Below, one piece after another: positions 1 to 5,640 of a stretch of 6,498 bases of DNA. Every line of letters starts with the position of its first letter. Position 1 is the first letter of the stretch. The notes under the pieces were generated by a model. The model was not told the origin of the DNA, made no database searches, and saw nothing but the letters and a program-made list of their open reading frames with translations. The position numbers and the translations under genes are program-made. This DNA is from an uncultured Clostridia bacterium. Its GTDB lineage: Bacteria; Bacillota; Clostridia; TANB77; CAG-508. The stretch covers positions 1 to 6,498 of the forward strand of contig CAOSZT010000125.1 of the NCBI GenBank assembly GCA_948528155.1, read 5' to 3'.

Positions 1-41
1 AGGAGTGTCCCTTTTTCCCGCCATTTAGGGATTTTTAGCAA

Positions 42-111
42 CGTCCCCTTTGTCTCGCCCCCTTTGTCCCGTGTCCCGTCCCCTTTGTCTCGTCCCCTTT
101 GTCCTTAGCAA
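42..111. repeat. Two-unit 35-bp tandem repeat
   Basis: Positions 42-70 and 77-105 are the same 29-base segment apart from two differences (58/93 and 70/105), giving a period of 35. The core CCCCTTTGTC occurs four times, starting at 45, 59, 80 and 94, so each 35-bp unit itself contains two cores 14 bases apart. TTAGCAACGTCCC occurs at 35-47 and again at 105-117, exactly two periods apart. There are no unique spacers, so this is a minisatellite-like expansion and not a CRISPR array. Confidence 0.85.
58..83 (-). other. Potential G-quadruplex motif
   Basis: On the minus strand the sequence has four G-tracts of 5, 3, 3 and 4 bases (plus-strand C-runs at 58-62, 68-70, 75-77 and 80-83) separated by loops of 5, 4 and 2. 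This satisfies the usual G3+N1-7 rule, and extra G4 tracts lie on both sides (45-48 and 94-97). It sits on the coding strand about 60 bases beyond the exporter's stop codon, so it would be present in the mRNA 3' end. The motif is direct observation; folding in the cell is not shown. Confidence 0.55.
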
Positions 112-140
112 CGTCCCTCTTTCCCTTTTTTTCTCTTTCT

Positions 141-2744
141 TTATTCAGTTCTCAAAGCAATAACAGGATCTTTCTTACTAGCAATTTTTGCAGGAATAAG
201 ACCAGCAATAATAGTCAAGAACATACTAATAAGAACTAAAACAACTCCAGCTACAAACGGAACTGCTGTTACAACTTTTACACCTGTAGCTACATATACC
301 AAACCATTAATTGGAATAGTAAGTAAAACTGTAATTCCAATACCAATAAGACCAGAAATCAATCCAACAATTAAAGTCTCAGCATTAAATACTCTTGAAA
401 TATCCTTTTTAGAAGCACCAATTGACCTTAGTATTCCTATTTCCTTTGTTCTTTCTAAAACAGAAATATATGTTATAATACCAATCATTATAGAAGAAAC
501 TATCAAAGAAATTGCCACAAATGAGATTAATACATAACTAATAATATCTATAATTTGACTAACAGACTTCATCATTGTACCAATTAAATCTGTATAATTT
601 ATTACATTCTCTTCTTTGCCATCATCTCTTTGTTTTTGATTATAATCTTCTATTGCAGTTGCAATTTTATCTTTTGCCTCAAAGTTCTTAGGATATATAC
701 TAATTGATGTTGGTGTTTCAATATCTATTGCACCTAACTTTTTTAAATTTTTTTCATAACTTGCATTTTTGTTTTCTGTATATGTTTCCATCATTTTTGC
801 TATTTCTTCACTACTTAATTTACTCATTGCAATTTTTTGCTCTGATGTTAGATTTCCCATTGTATAATTTTCTTTTTCTTCTTCAGTCGGAAACTTTAGC
901 CCTGAAAATACATTTACTTCTTTGTTTTCTTTTTGCTCTTTTACTATTTCCGCTTCATTTGATTTTTTTATTACATATTCTTTTAATTGTTTTGTATATC
1001 CTACTCCACTTGTTACAGCTGTTGCAACACTTTGCTCATTTTGTTTTATTATTCCTACTATTTTTACAGTTTCTGCTTCTTGTAATTTTTCTTTTAAATA
1101 ATCTTCATTATCTTCTTGATTAATCCATAATCCATTTTGCTTTTTATAATAATCAGAATTTAGTAATAATTTAAAAGATACATTTAATAATTCATCATAT
1201 TCATAAGAATTAGTCTCCTTATTTTCTTCAATTTTTTCTCCATTTTCAACTGCTTTCCATTTTTCTTTTAATTGTTCTTGGTCTTTTATTCCTAAACAAT
1301 ATAAAGTATAATCATCAATTCTTCCATCATCTTTTAAAATTAAAACAACTTCATTTTGTTCTTTTGGCCAGTGTCCTTTTAATAAATCAAATTGTGTTTC
1401 TAATAATTGTTGATTATCTAATAATTCTATAAAAACATCTGTATTAGTCATCATTGTGCCTCCAAACATTGATGCCATTGAAGAATTATTTTGAGCTTCT
1501 ATCACTTCACCCATTCCAAAAGCATTCATTACAGTACTTGGATTTACTCTTACAATTCCATTTTCTGTGTTTTCATTATATAAATTTATTTTTAAGTCAT
1601 ACCCATAGCTTATACTATTACTATTATTTGATATTCCATTATTTCCTGACTCTATATATTTTTTTAATTCTGTTAAATTATTACTTTCTCTTTTATTTGA
1701 AAGCATTGTTATCATTTCATCCATAATATCTGCTGAATACACTTTTCCATCTTCTTGATTTTCTTCTTTTTCATTTGTCCCCATCATCATTTCCATCATA
1801 CTTGACATATCAATTGTTGATTCTTCTATTGTTATTGGATATGATGATAATGTGTCTTCTTCTACTTTGTCAATATAATTCTGAACACCTGTAGATATTG
1901 CTAATATTAAGGCTATTCCTATTATTCCTATACTTCCAGCAAATGATGTCAATATTGTTCTTCCTTTTTTTGTCATTAAATTGTTTAAACTTAATCGTAA
2001 TGCTGTAAAAAATTTCATTGAAGTCCTTTTTCTTTTATGGTCTTGTGACTTTTCTTCTTTACTTTCTTTTATTGGATTTGAATCATCTGTTATTTTTCCA
2101 TCTAAAATTTTAATAATTCTACTTGAATATTTTTCTGCAAGTTCTGGATTGTGTGTAACCATAATTATTAATTTATCTTTTGAAATTTTCTTTAAAATTT
2201 CCATTACCTGTACACTTGTTTTTGTATCTAATGCACCTGTTGGCTCATCTGCTAAAATTATATCTGGATTATTTACCAAAGCTCTTGCTATTGCCACTCT
2301 TTGCATTTGCCCTCCTGATAGTTGATTTGGTCTTTTATATATTTGCTCTTTTAATCCAACATCTTCTAATGCTTTTATTGCCCTTTCTCTTCTTTCCTTT
2401 TTTGAAACTCCTGATATTGTTAATGCTAATTCTACATTTGATAATACTGTTTGATGACTTATTAAATTATAACTTTGGAACACAAATCCTACTGAATAAT
2501 TTCTGTAAGCATCCCAGTCTCTATCTTTAAAATCTTTTGTTGATTTTCCATTTATAATTAAATCTCCTTTTGTATATCTATCTAATCCTCCTATTATGTT
2601 TAATAAAGTTGTTTTTCCACAACCACTTTGCCCCAAAATAGATACAAATTCGGATTCTCTAAATTCTATATCTATTCCTTTTAGAGCATCTACTTTTTCA
2701 TCTCCACTTACATAAGTTTTTACAATATTTTTTAGTTTTAACAT
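141..2744 (-). CDS. MacB-type ABC exporter, fused ATPase and FtsX-like permease
   Basis: This 867-residue protein joins an ABC ATPase to a permease. The N-terminal domain (about 1-225) has Walker A GQSGCGKT at 38-45, Q-loop Gln90, signature LSGGQ at 142-146, Walker B ending LADEPTG at 164-170 with catalytic Glu167, and switch His198. A charged linker leads to TM1 (about 264-284), then a large extracytoplasmic region of about 450 residues, then TM2 (737-760), TM3 (791-812) and TM4 (827-850). ERTKEIGILRSIGASKKDI after TM2 is the FtsX/MacB permease signature. MacB-family proteins dimerise and act as mechanotransmitters, exporting peptides or lipoprotein-like substrates from the outer face of the membrane. 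The substrate here cannot be told, and no MacA-like adaptor is nearby. The start is supported by GAGGAG (2750-2755) five bases upstream. It lies 70 bp after the NUDIX gene and may share its transcript or use its own promoter. Confidence 0.93.
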   Translation of the reverse strand: MLKLKNIVKTYVSGDEKVDALKGIDIEFRESEFVSILGQSGCGKTTLLNIIGGLDRYTKGDLIINGKSTKDFKDRDWDAYRNYSVGFVFQSYNLISHQTVLSNVELALTISGVSKKERRERAIKALEDVGLKEQIYKRPNQLSGGQMQRVAIARALVNNPDIILADEPTGALDTKTSVQVMEILKKISKDKLIIMVTHNPELAEKYSSRIIKILDGKITDDSNPIKESKEEKSQDHKRKRTSMKFFTALRLSLNNLMTKKGRTILTSFAGSIGIIGIALILAISTGVQNYIDKVEEDTLSSYPITIEESTIDMSSMMEMMMGTNEKEENQEDGKVYSADIMDEMITMLSNKRESNNLTELKKYIESGNNGISNNSNSISYGYDLKINLYNENTENGIVRVNPSTVMNAFGMGEVIEAQNNSSMASMFGGTMMTNTDVFIELLDNQQLLETQFDLLKGHWPKEQNEVVLILKDDGRIDDYTLYCLGIKDQEQLKEKWKAVENGEKIEENKETNSYEYDELLNVSFKLLLNSDYYKKQNGLWINQEDNEDYLKEKLQEAETVKIVGIIKQNEQSVATAVTSGVGYTKQLKEYVIKKSNEAEIVKEQKENKEVNVFSGLKFPTEEEKENYTMGNLTSEQKIAMSKLSSEEIAKMMETYTENKNASYEKNLKKLGAIDIETPTSISIYPKNFEAKDKIATAIEDYNQKQRDDGKEENVINYTDLIGTMMKSVSQIIDIISYVLISFVAISLIVSSIMIGIITYISVLERTKEIGILRSIGASKKDISRVFNAETLIVGLISGLIGIGITVLLTIPINGLVYVATGVKVVTAVPFVAGVVLVLISMFLTIIAGLIPAKIASKKDPVIALRTE

Positions 2745-2764
2745 AACTTCTCCTCTTCTTTCTA

Positions 2765-2803
2765 TTTACTTAATGTTTTATTTATAACATAAATTTAAGT
2801 AAA
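2765..2803. repeat. 9-bp inverted repeat around a candidate -10
   Basis: TTTACTTAA (2765-2773) and TTAAGTAAA (2795-2803) are perfect inverted copies with centres 30 bp apart, about three helical turns. They bracket the candidate -10 of the exporter gene. There is no T-run after the second arm on either strand, so this does not look like an intrinsic terminator. It could be an operator for a dimeric regulator, but an AT-rich chance palindrome is not excluded. Confidence 0.4.
2781..2790 (-). promoter_or_regulatory. Candidate extended -10 promoter for the exporter
   Basis: On the minus strand TG-T-TATAAA (TATAAA at 2781-2786, TG at 2788-2789) forms an extended -10 element about 37 bases upstream of the exporter's ATG. 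No good -35 hexamer is seen at 17 bp spacing (TATTTT), though an extended -10 can partly compensate. In such AT-rich DNA this may be chance. Confidence 0.35.
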
Positions 2804-2814
2804 AAAATAGCATT

Positions 2815-3378
2815 TTATGTATATTTTTTCATCTTTTCTTTTAATTTTTTATAAACATTCTCTATCATCCATTCATCATTTGAAACATCTTCTATATCTT
2901 TTAAATCAATCCATTTAACACCACTGTTTTCATCTTTTTTTATTTGTAATACCTCAGTTTCATCTACTTCTAAAAAATATGTTAAATTTAAGTGTACATG
3001 TGAAGAAACATATTTTTCTCTTTTTATGTGTCCTTTAACACATATGATTTCTAGTGAAAAAATATCATTATCAAGTATTTTTACATTTTTTACTCCTGTT
3101 TCTTCTTTTAATTCACAAATTGCTGTATTTAATAAATCTGATTGTCCATCTGCATGACCTCCTGTCCAAGCCCAAGATTTATATATATTATGGTATATCA
3201 TTAATAATTTTGTTTTTTGTTTATTTACTGCCCAAGCTGATGCTGTAAAATGAGCAAATTCATTATTTCTTGTTAATACATCATCAAATTTTTCTATGTA
3301 TTTTATCATTACTTCTTTATCTTTTTCTTCTTGTTTATTAAATGGTTTAAATTTTTCTATTTGTTGTTTTAAATCCAT
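2815..3378 (-). CDS. NUDIX hydrolase (GGHADG subfamily)
   Basis: This is a 187-residue NUDIX-fold pyrophosphohydrolase. HFTASAWAV at 43-51 and WTGGHADG at 71-78 resemble a bacterial NUDIX subfamily with a GGHADGxxDLLxxALRExxEETG box. The NUDIX box runs from Gly74 to Val96: G-HADGQ-S-DLLNTAI-C-ELKEETGV. The metal-binding Glu89, Glu92 and Glu93 are present, but the box Arg is Cys88 and the first box Glu is Ser80; the latter appears tolerated in this subfamily. The substrate, probably a nucleoside diphosphate derivative, cannot be predicted. I chose the ATG at 3378 because AAAGGAG (3390-3396) lies 11 bases upstream. An in-frame ATG at 3397-3399 would add seven residues but overlaps that ribosome site and has none of its own. 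The gene has its own promoter and lies 70 bp upstream of the exporter gene. Confidence 0.88.
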   Translation of the reverse strand: MDLKQQIEKFKPFNKQEEKDKEVMIKYIEKFDDVLTRNNEFAHFTASAWAVNKQKTKLLMIYHNIYKSWAWTGGHADGQSDLLNTAICELKEETGVKNVKILDNDIFSLEIICVKGHIKREKYVSSHVHLNLTYFLEVDETEVLQIKKDENSGVKWIDLKDIEDVSNDEWMIENVYKKLKEKMKKYT

Positions 3379-3431
3379 ATTTTTAATAACTCCTTTCATT
3401 TTTTAATATTATCTGTAACTTTTATTTTTCT

Positions 3432-3460
3432 ATATTAGCATAAATTCTATACTTTTACAA
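3432..3460 (-). promoter_or_regulatory. Promoter of the NUDIX (and possibly exporter) unit
   Basis: On the minus strand TTGTAA (3455-3460) is separated by 17 bp from TAATAT (3432-3437), and TG lies one base before the -10 (TGCTAATAT), giving an extended -10. Transcription would start near 3425, leaving a leader of about 47 bases before the chosen ATG at 3378. It is placed after the terminator of the upstream unit, as expected for a new transcription unit. Confidence 0.5.
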
Positions 3461-3523
3461 CTACAAAAATTATCGACATAAGAAAATAAAAAAAATATCT
3501 TACATTTTTTATTTTAAATAGTG

Positions 3524-3604
3524 AAATAAAATAAAAACACTCACATAATATTAATCTAAAATTATTATAATTTAATAATTTTTAGCTAAATATTATATAA
3601 GTGT
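3524..3604 (-). terminator. Long AU-rich hairpin terminator
   Basis: On the minus strand, starting nine bases after the stop codon of the membrane-anchored protein, a 16-bp outer stem (3589-3604 with 3537-3552) pairs completely if two U-G wobbles are allowed. After an internal loop it continues as a 10-bp inner stem (3573-3582 with 3558-3567) with a 5-base loop. The outer stem is followed at once by a T-rich tract, TTTTATTTTATTT (3524-3536). Position, the wobble-conserved stem and the U-tract fit a Rho-independent terminator, though the stem is unusually long and GC-poor. Confidence 0.65.
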
Positions 3605-3612
3605 CATAAAAA

Positions 3613-4023
3613 TTATTCAACAACATTATTAGTTAGATTTTGTATTTTGTCCTTATATTGTTCAATTGTCATATTATTTTCATCCATAAATTTTTTTCCT
3701 TCTTTTATTAACTGATTTACTGTCTTTCCATAAATATTAACATACATTGAACTTTCATCTTCTTGTGCTCCAAAAGCTGATGCTAATCCATCTTTCATCA
3801 TATAATATGTAATTGAATATGTAAAATAATATAATTCATCTTTATCTTTCATCTTGTTTCCAACTTCTGATACTATTTCTTTATAATTTTCTGCTGTAAT
3901 CTTTTTATTTTTTATACCATTTTTTCCTATTATTATATATGCTATTCCTATTACTGCTATTACACTAATTACTACAATAATATATAATAATTTATTATTT
4001 TTTTTATTTTCATTATTTGACAT
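3613..4023 (-). CDS. Small membrane-anchored protein of unknown function
   Basis: This 136-residue protein belongs to no family I recognise. A polar Asn/Lys-rich N-terminus (1-11) is followed by one strongly hydrophobic helix (about 12-33, LLYIIVVISVIAVIGIAYII) and then Lys-rich residues and a soluble, mixed-charge, probably helical domain of about 100 residues. There is no lipobox cysteine and no small-residue signal-peptidase site just after the helix, so an uncleaved anchor is more likely than a secreted protein. The C-terminal half contains Tyr-rich YYFTYSITYYMM (about 65-76), and it has no cysteines. AGGGGA (4032-4037) eight bases upstream of the ATG is a moderate ribosome site. It follows the GGGtGRT gene by 64 bp on the same strand and precedes a terminator, so it is probably the last gene of that unit. 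Topology is inferred from hydrophobicity only. Confidence 0.75.
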   Translation of the reverse strand: MSNNENKKNNKLLYIIVVISVIAVIGIAYIIIGKNGIKNKKITAENYKEIVSEVGNKMKDKDELYYFTYSITYYMMKDGLASAFGAQEDESSMYVNIYGKTVNQLIKEGKKFMDENNMTIEQYKDKIQNLTNNVVE

Positions 4024-4087
4024 TTTTATTATCCCCTATACTTTTGATTTTTTTAGTATAATTTTTACAACTAAAATTTATTTTTGT

Positions 4088-5089
4088 CTATTTCATAGCT
4101 TCTTCTACTGCTACTGCTACTGCTACAGAAGCACCAACCATAGGATTATTACCCATACCAATTAACCCCATCATTTCAACATGTGCTGGAACTGATGAAC
4201 TTCCTGCAAATTGTGCATCTGAGTGCATTCTTCCCATTGTATCTGTCATACCATATGAAGCAGGTCCTGCTGCCATATTGTCTGGGTGTAATGTTCTTCC
4301 TGTTCCACCACCTGATGCAACTGAAAAATATTTTTTACCTTGTTCTACACATTCTTTTTTATATGTTCCAGCTACTGGGTGTTGAAATCTTGTTGGATTT
4401 GTAGAATTTCCTGTTATAGATACATCTACACCTTCCATGTGCATTATGCTAACACCTTCTCTAACATCATTTGCACCATAACATCTAACTTTTGATCTTT
4501 CTCCTTCTGAATATGCTATTTCTTCAACAATATTTACTTTTCCTGTAAAAAAGTCAAAATCTGTTTTTACATATGTAAACCCATTTATTCTTGATATTAC
4601 TTGTGCTGCATCTTTTCCAAGTCCATTTAAAATTACTCTTAATGGCTCTTTTCTAACTTTGTTTGCTGATTTTGCTATACCTATAGCTCCTTCTGCTGCT
4701 GCAAAACTTTCATGTCCTGCTAAAAAAGCAAAACATTTTGTTTCTTCTGATAATAACATTGAGGCTAAATTTCCATGTCCTAATCCAACTTTTCTATCAT
4801 CAGCAACTGATCCTGGAATACAAAATGCTTGTAACCCTTCTCCTATTGCTTTTGCTGCATCAGCTGCTTTTACACAACCTTTTTTTATTGCTATTGCTGC
4901 TCCCAATGTATATGCCCAAGCTGCATTTTCAAAACAAATTGGTTGCACTCCTTTTACTATTTCATATGGATTAAATCCTTTTTGCTTACATATTTCTAAT
5001 GCATCTTCAAAATCTTTTATTCCATATTTCTCCATTATTGGTTTTATTTGGTCTATTCTTCTTTCATAACTTTCAAATGTTACTGCCAT
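4088..5089 (-). CDS. GGGtGRT-family protein
   Basis: This 333-residue cytoplasmic protein carries GGGTGRT at 260-266, the motif that gives the GGGtGRT family (Pfam) its name; the length is in keeping with a full-length member. Other Gly-rich conserved-looking stretches are GLGHGN (102-107), FLAGHESFAAAEGA (122-135) and the C-terminal GLIGMGNNPMVGAS segment. It has seven cysteines (34, 52, 72, 90, 119, 203, 247) and no membrane segment. Its biochemical function is not known to me. Family members are often encoded beside a NifU-like scaffold in anaerobes, which suggests a role linked to Fe-S or metal chemistry; that is inference from context. The ATG follows the upstream gene's TAG with no gap, and its strong ribosome site AAAGGAGG (5098-5105) lies within the upstream coding end, so translational coupling is likely. 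The C-terminus is an Ala-Val run encoded by a hexanucleotide repeat. Confidence 0.9.
   Translation of the reverse strand: MAVTFESYERRIDQIKPIMEKYGIKDFEDALEICKQKGFNPYEIVKGVQPICFENAAWAYTLGAAIAIKKGCVKAADAAKAIGEGLQAFCIPGSVADDRKVGLGHGNLASMLLSEETKCFAFLAGHESFAAAEGAIGIAKSANKVRKEPLRVILNGLGKDAAQVISRINGFTYVKTDFDFFTGKVNIVEEIAYSEGERSKVRCYGANDVREGVSIMHMEGVDVSITGNSTNPTRFQHPVAGTYKKECVEQGKKYFSVASGGGTGRTLHPDNMAAGPASYGMTDTMGRMHSDAQFAGSSSVPAHVEMMGLIGMGNNPMVGASVAVAVAVEEAMK
4105..4126. repeat. CTACTG hexanucleotide repeat inside the GGGtGRT gene
   Basis: CTACTG is repeated three and two-thirds times in perfect tandem. On the coding strand it encodes alternating Ala and Val near the C-terminus (AVAVAV just before EEAMK). 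Slippage would change the protein by two residues at a time without shifting the frame. Confidence 0.8.
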
Positions 5090-5518
5090 CTATTTTTCCT
5101 CCTTTATTATTTCCCCTAAATTAATTAAAATCTCATTTATATCTTTATAAGGGATAATTTTTAATCTTTTATTTCCTCTTAACATTGTAGTAATTTTAGG
5201 TGTTACAGTACTGTCATAAATTCCTATAATTTTTTTATTTAACTTATCTGCATACCCTATTTCATAGCCTACCCCTAATGATGTTACTGTTAATTCTGCA
5301 AAAACTATATCTGCTTCATTTAACTTTTTTTCTAAATTTTCAAATATTTCATTATCTGATTTTCCTTTTTCATCAATTAAAACATTATCATCTGCTACCT
5401 CAGCATCTAAAACTTCTCCATATTTTTGTAGCTCTTTTACTAGTTTCTTATATGTTTCTAATTTTTGTCTGCCTCCATATATTGATCCTGAAAAATATAT
5501 TTTAAAATTATTTGACAT
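5090..5518 (-). CDS. DNPH1/Rcl-like 2'-deoxynucleoside 5'-phosphate N-hydrolase relative
   Basis: This 142-residue protein matches the nucleoside 2-deoxyribosyltransferase fold, and within it the DNPH1 (Rcl) branch, which cleaves the N-glycosidic bond of deoxynucleoside monophosphates. Matching motifs are IYFSGSIYGGR at 7-17 (mammalian VYFCGSIRGGR), ADIVFAEL at 69-76, SLGVGYE at 80-86, and MLRG at 112-115. Tyr8, Ser80 and Glu86 correspond to rat Tyr13, Ser87 and the nucleophile Glu93. Rat Ser117 corresponds to Thr110. The position of rat Asp69 appears to be Leu62 in an ungapped alignment, so activity or substrate may differ. The ATG at 5518 is chosen because AAGGAG (5528-5533) lies nine bases upstream; a TTG at 5525-5527 is in frame but touches that site. 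The gene abuts GGGtGRT with no spacing. A plain deoxyribosyltransferase relative is the alternative. Confidence 0.8.
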   Translation of the reverse strand: MSNNFKIYFSGSIYGGRQKLETYKKLVKELQKYGEVLDAEVADDNVLIDEKGKSDNEIFENLEKKLNEADIVFAELTVTSLGVGYEIGYADKLNKKIIGIYDSTVTPKITTMLRGNKRLKIIPYKDINEILINLGEIIKEEK

Positions 5519-5557
5519 AGAATTCAACTCCTTATATTCATCAAAAACGTTACTTTT

Positions 5558-5595
5558 TAAGATAGCTGTTCATACAATAAATTACAGATATCTTA
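5558..5595. repeat. 12-bp inverted repeat upstream of the DNPH1-like gene
   Basis: Positions 5558-5569 and 5584-5595 pair as a 12-bp stem with one G-A mismatch (5565/5588) and a 14-base loop. No U-tract follows on the minus strand, so it is not a standard terminator. It lies 40 to 77 bases upstream of the DNPH1-like ATG, where it could be an mRNA stability or processing hairpin between cistrons, or a DNA operator. Confidence 0.45.
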
Positions 5596-5618
5596 TGCAG
5601 AGCTGGACATTTTGTCTA
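5590..5618 (-). promoter_or_regulatory. Candidate internal promoter before the DNPH1-like gene
   Basis: On the minus strand TAGACA (5613-5618, five of six to TTGACA) is 17 bp from TAAGAT (5590-5595, four of six to TATAAT). The 11-bp palindrome GACAAAATGTC (5606-5616) overlaps the -35. If used, it would give a separate transcript for the DNPH1-like and GGGtGRT genes. The -10 overlaps one arm of the inverted repeat at 5558-5595. Confidence 0.35.
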
Positions 5619-5640
5619 TTTTTCCACAACCTTATTTTTA

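Larger units (their letters stand above)
8..130 (-). repeat. Expanded GC-rich repeat element, left copy
   Basis: This stretch is strikingly pyrimidine-rich on the plus strand and GC-rich compared with the AT-rich genes around it. Positions 8-34 joined to 105-130 give 53 bases that align without gaps to the reverse complement of 6446-6498, with about 44 identities, including 21 identical bases at 110-130. The intervening 70 bases are a tandem expansion. Read on the minus strand the element contains AGGGA-TCCCT short stems with a 12-base loop, a layout shared with the right copy. It lies directly after the exporter gene and would be transcribed with it unless transcription stops first. Short intergenic GGGAC-type palindromic repeats of this kind resemble REP-like elements, but that is inference, and no transposase is present to support it. 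Confidence 0.8.

Noticed and set aside
35..117. CRISPR-like array
   Set aside because: The repeats are directly tandem with no unique spacers, and no cas gene is present.
3379..3399. Upstream ATG for the NUDIX gene (seven extra residues)
   Set aside because: The ATG at 3397-3399 overlaps the AAAGGAG site used by the ATG at 3378 and has no ribosome site of its own.
4048..4078. Inverted TTTTAGT/ACTAAAA arms in the same gap as a terminator for GGGtGRT
   Set aside because: The stem is short, AU-only but for one pair, and is followed on the minus strand by A residues, not U.
4055..4083. Promoter in the gap before the membrane-anchored protein (TATACT at 4055-4060)
   Set aside because: The -10 is reasonable but no -35 lies at a usable distance, and such hexamers are frequent in AT-rich DNA; co-transcription from upstream is simpler.
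5519..5527. TTG start for the DNPH1-like gene
   Set aside because: It touches the AAGGAG site, leaving no spacing; the ATG nine bases downstream of that site is much better placed.
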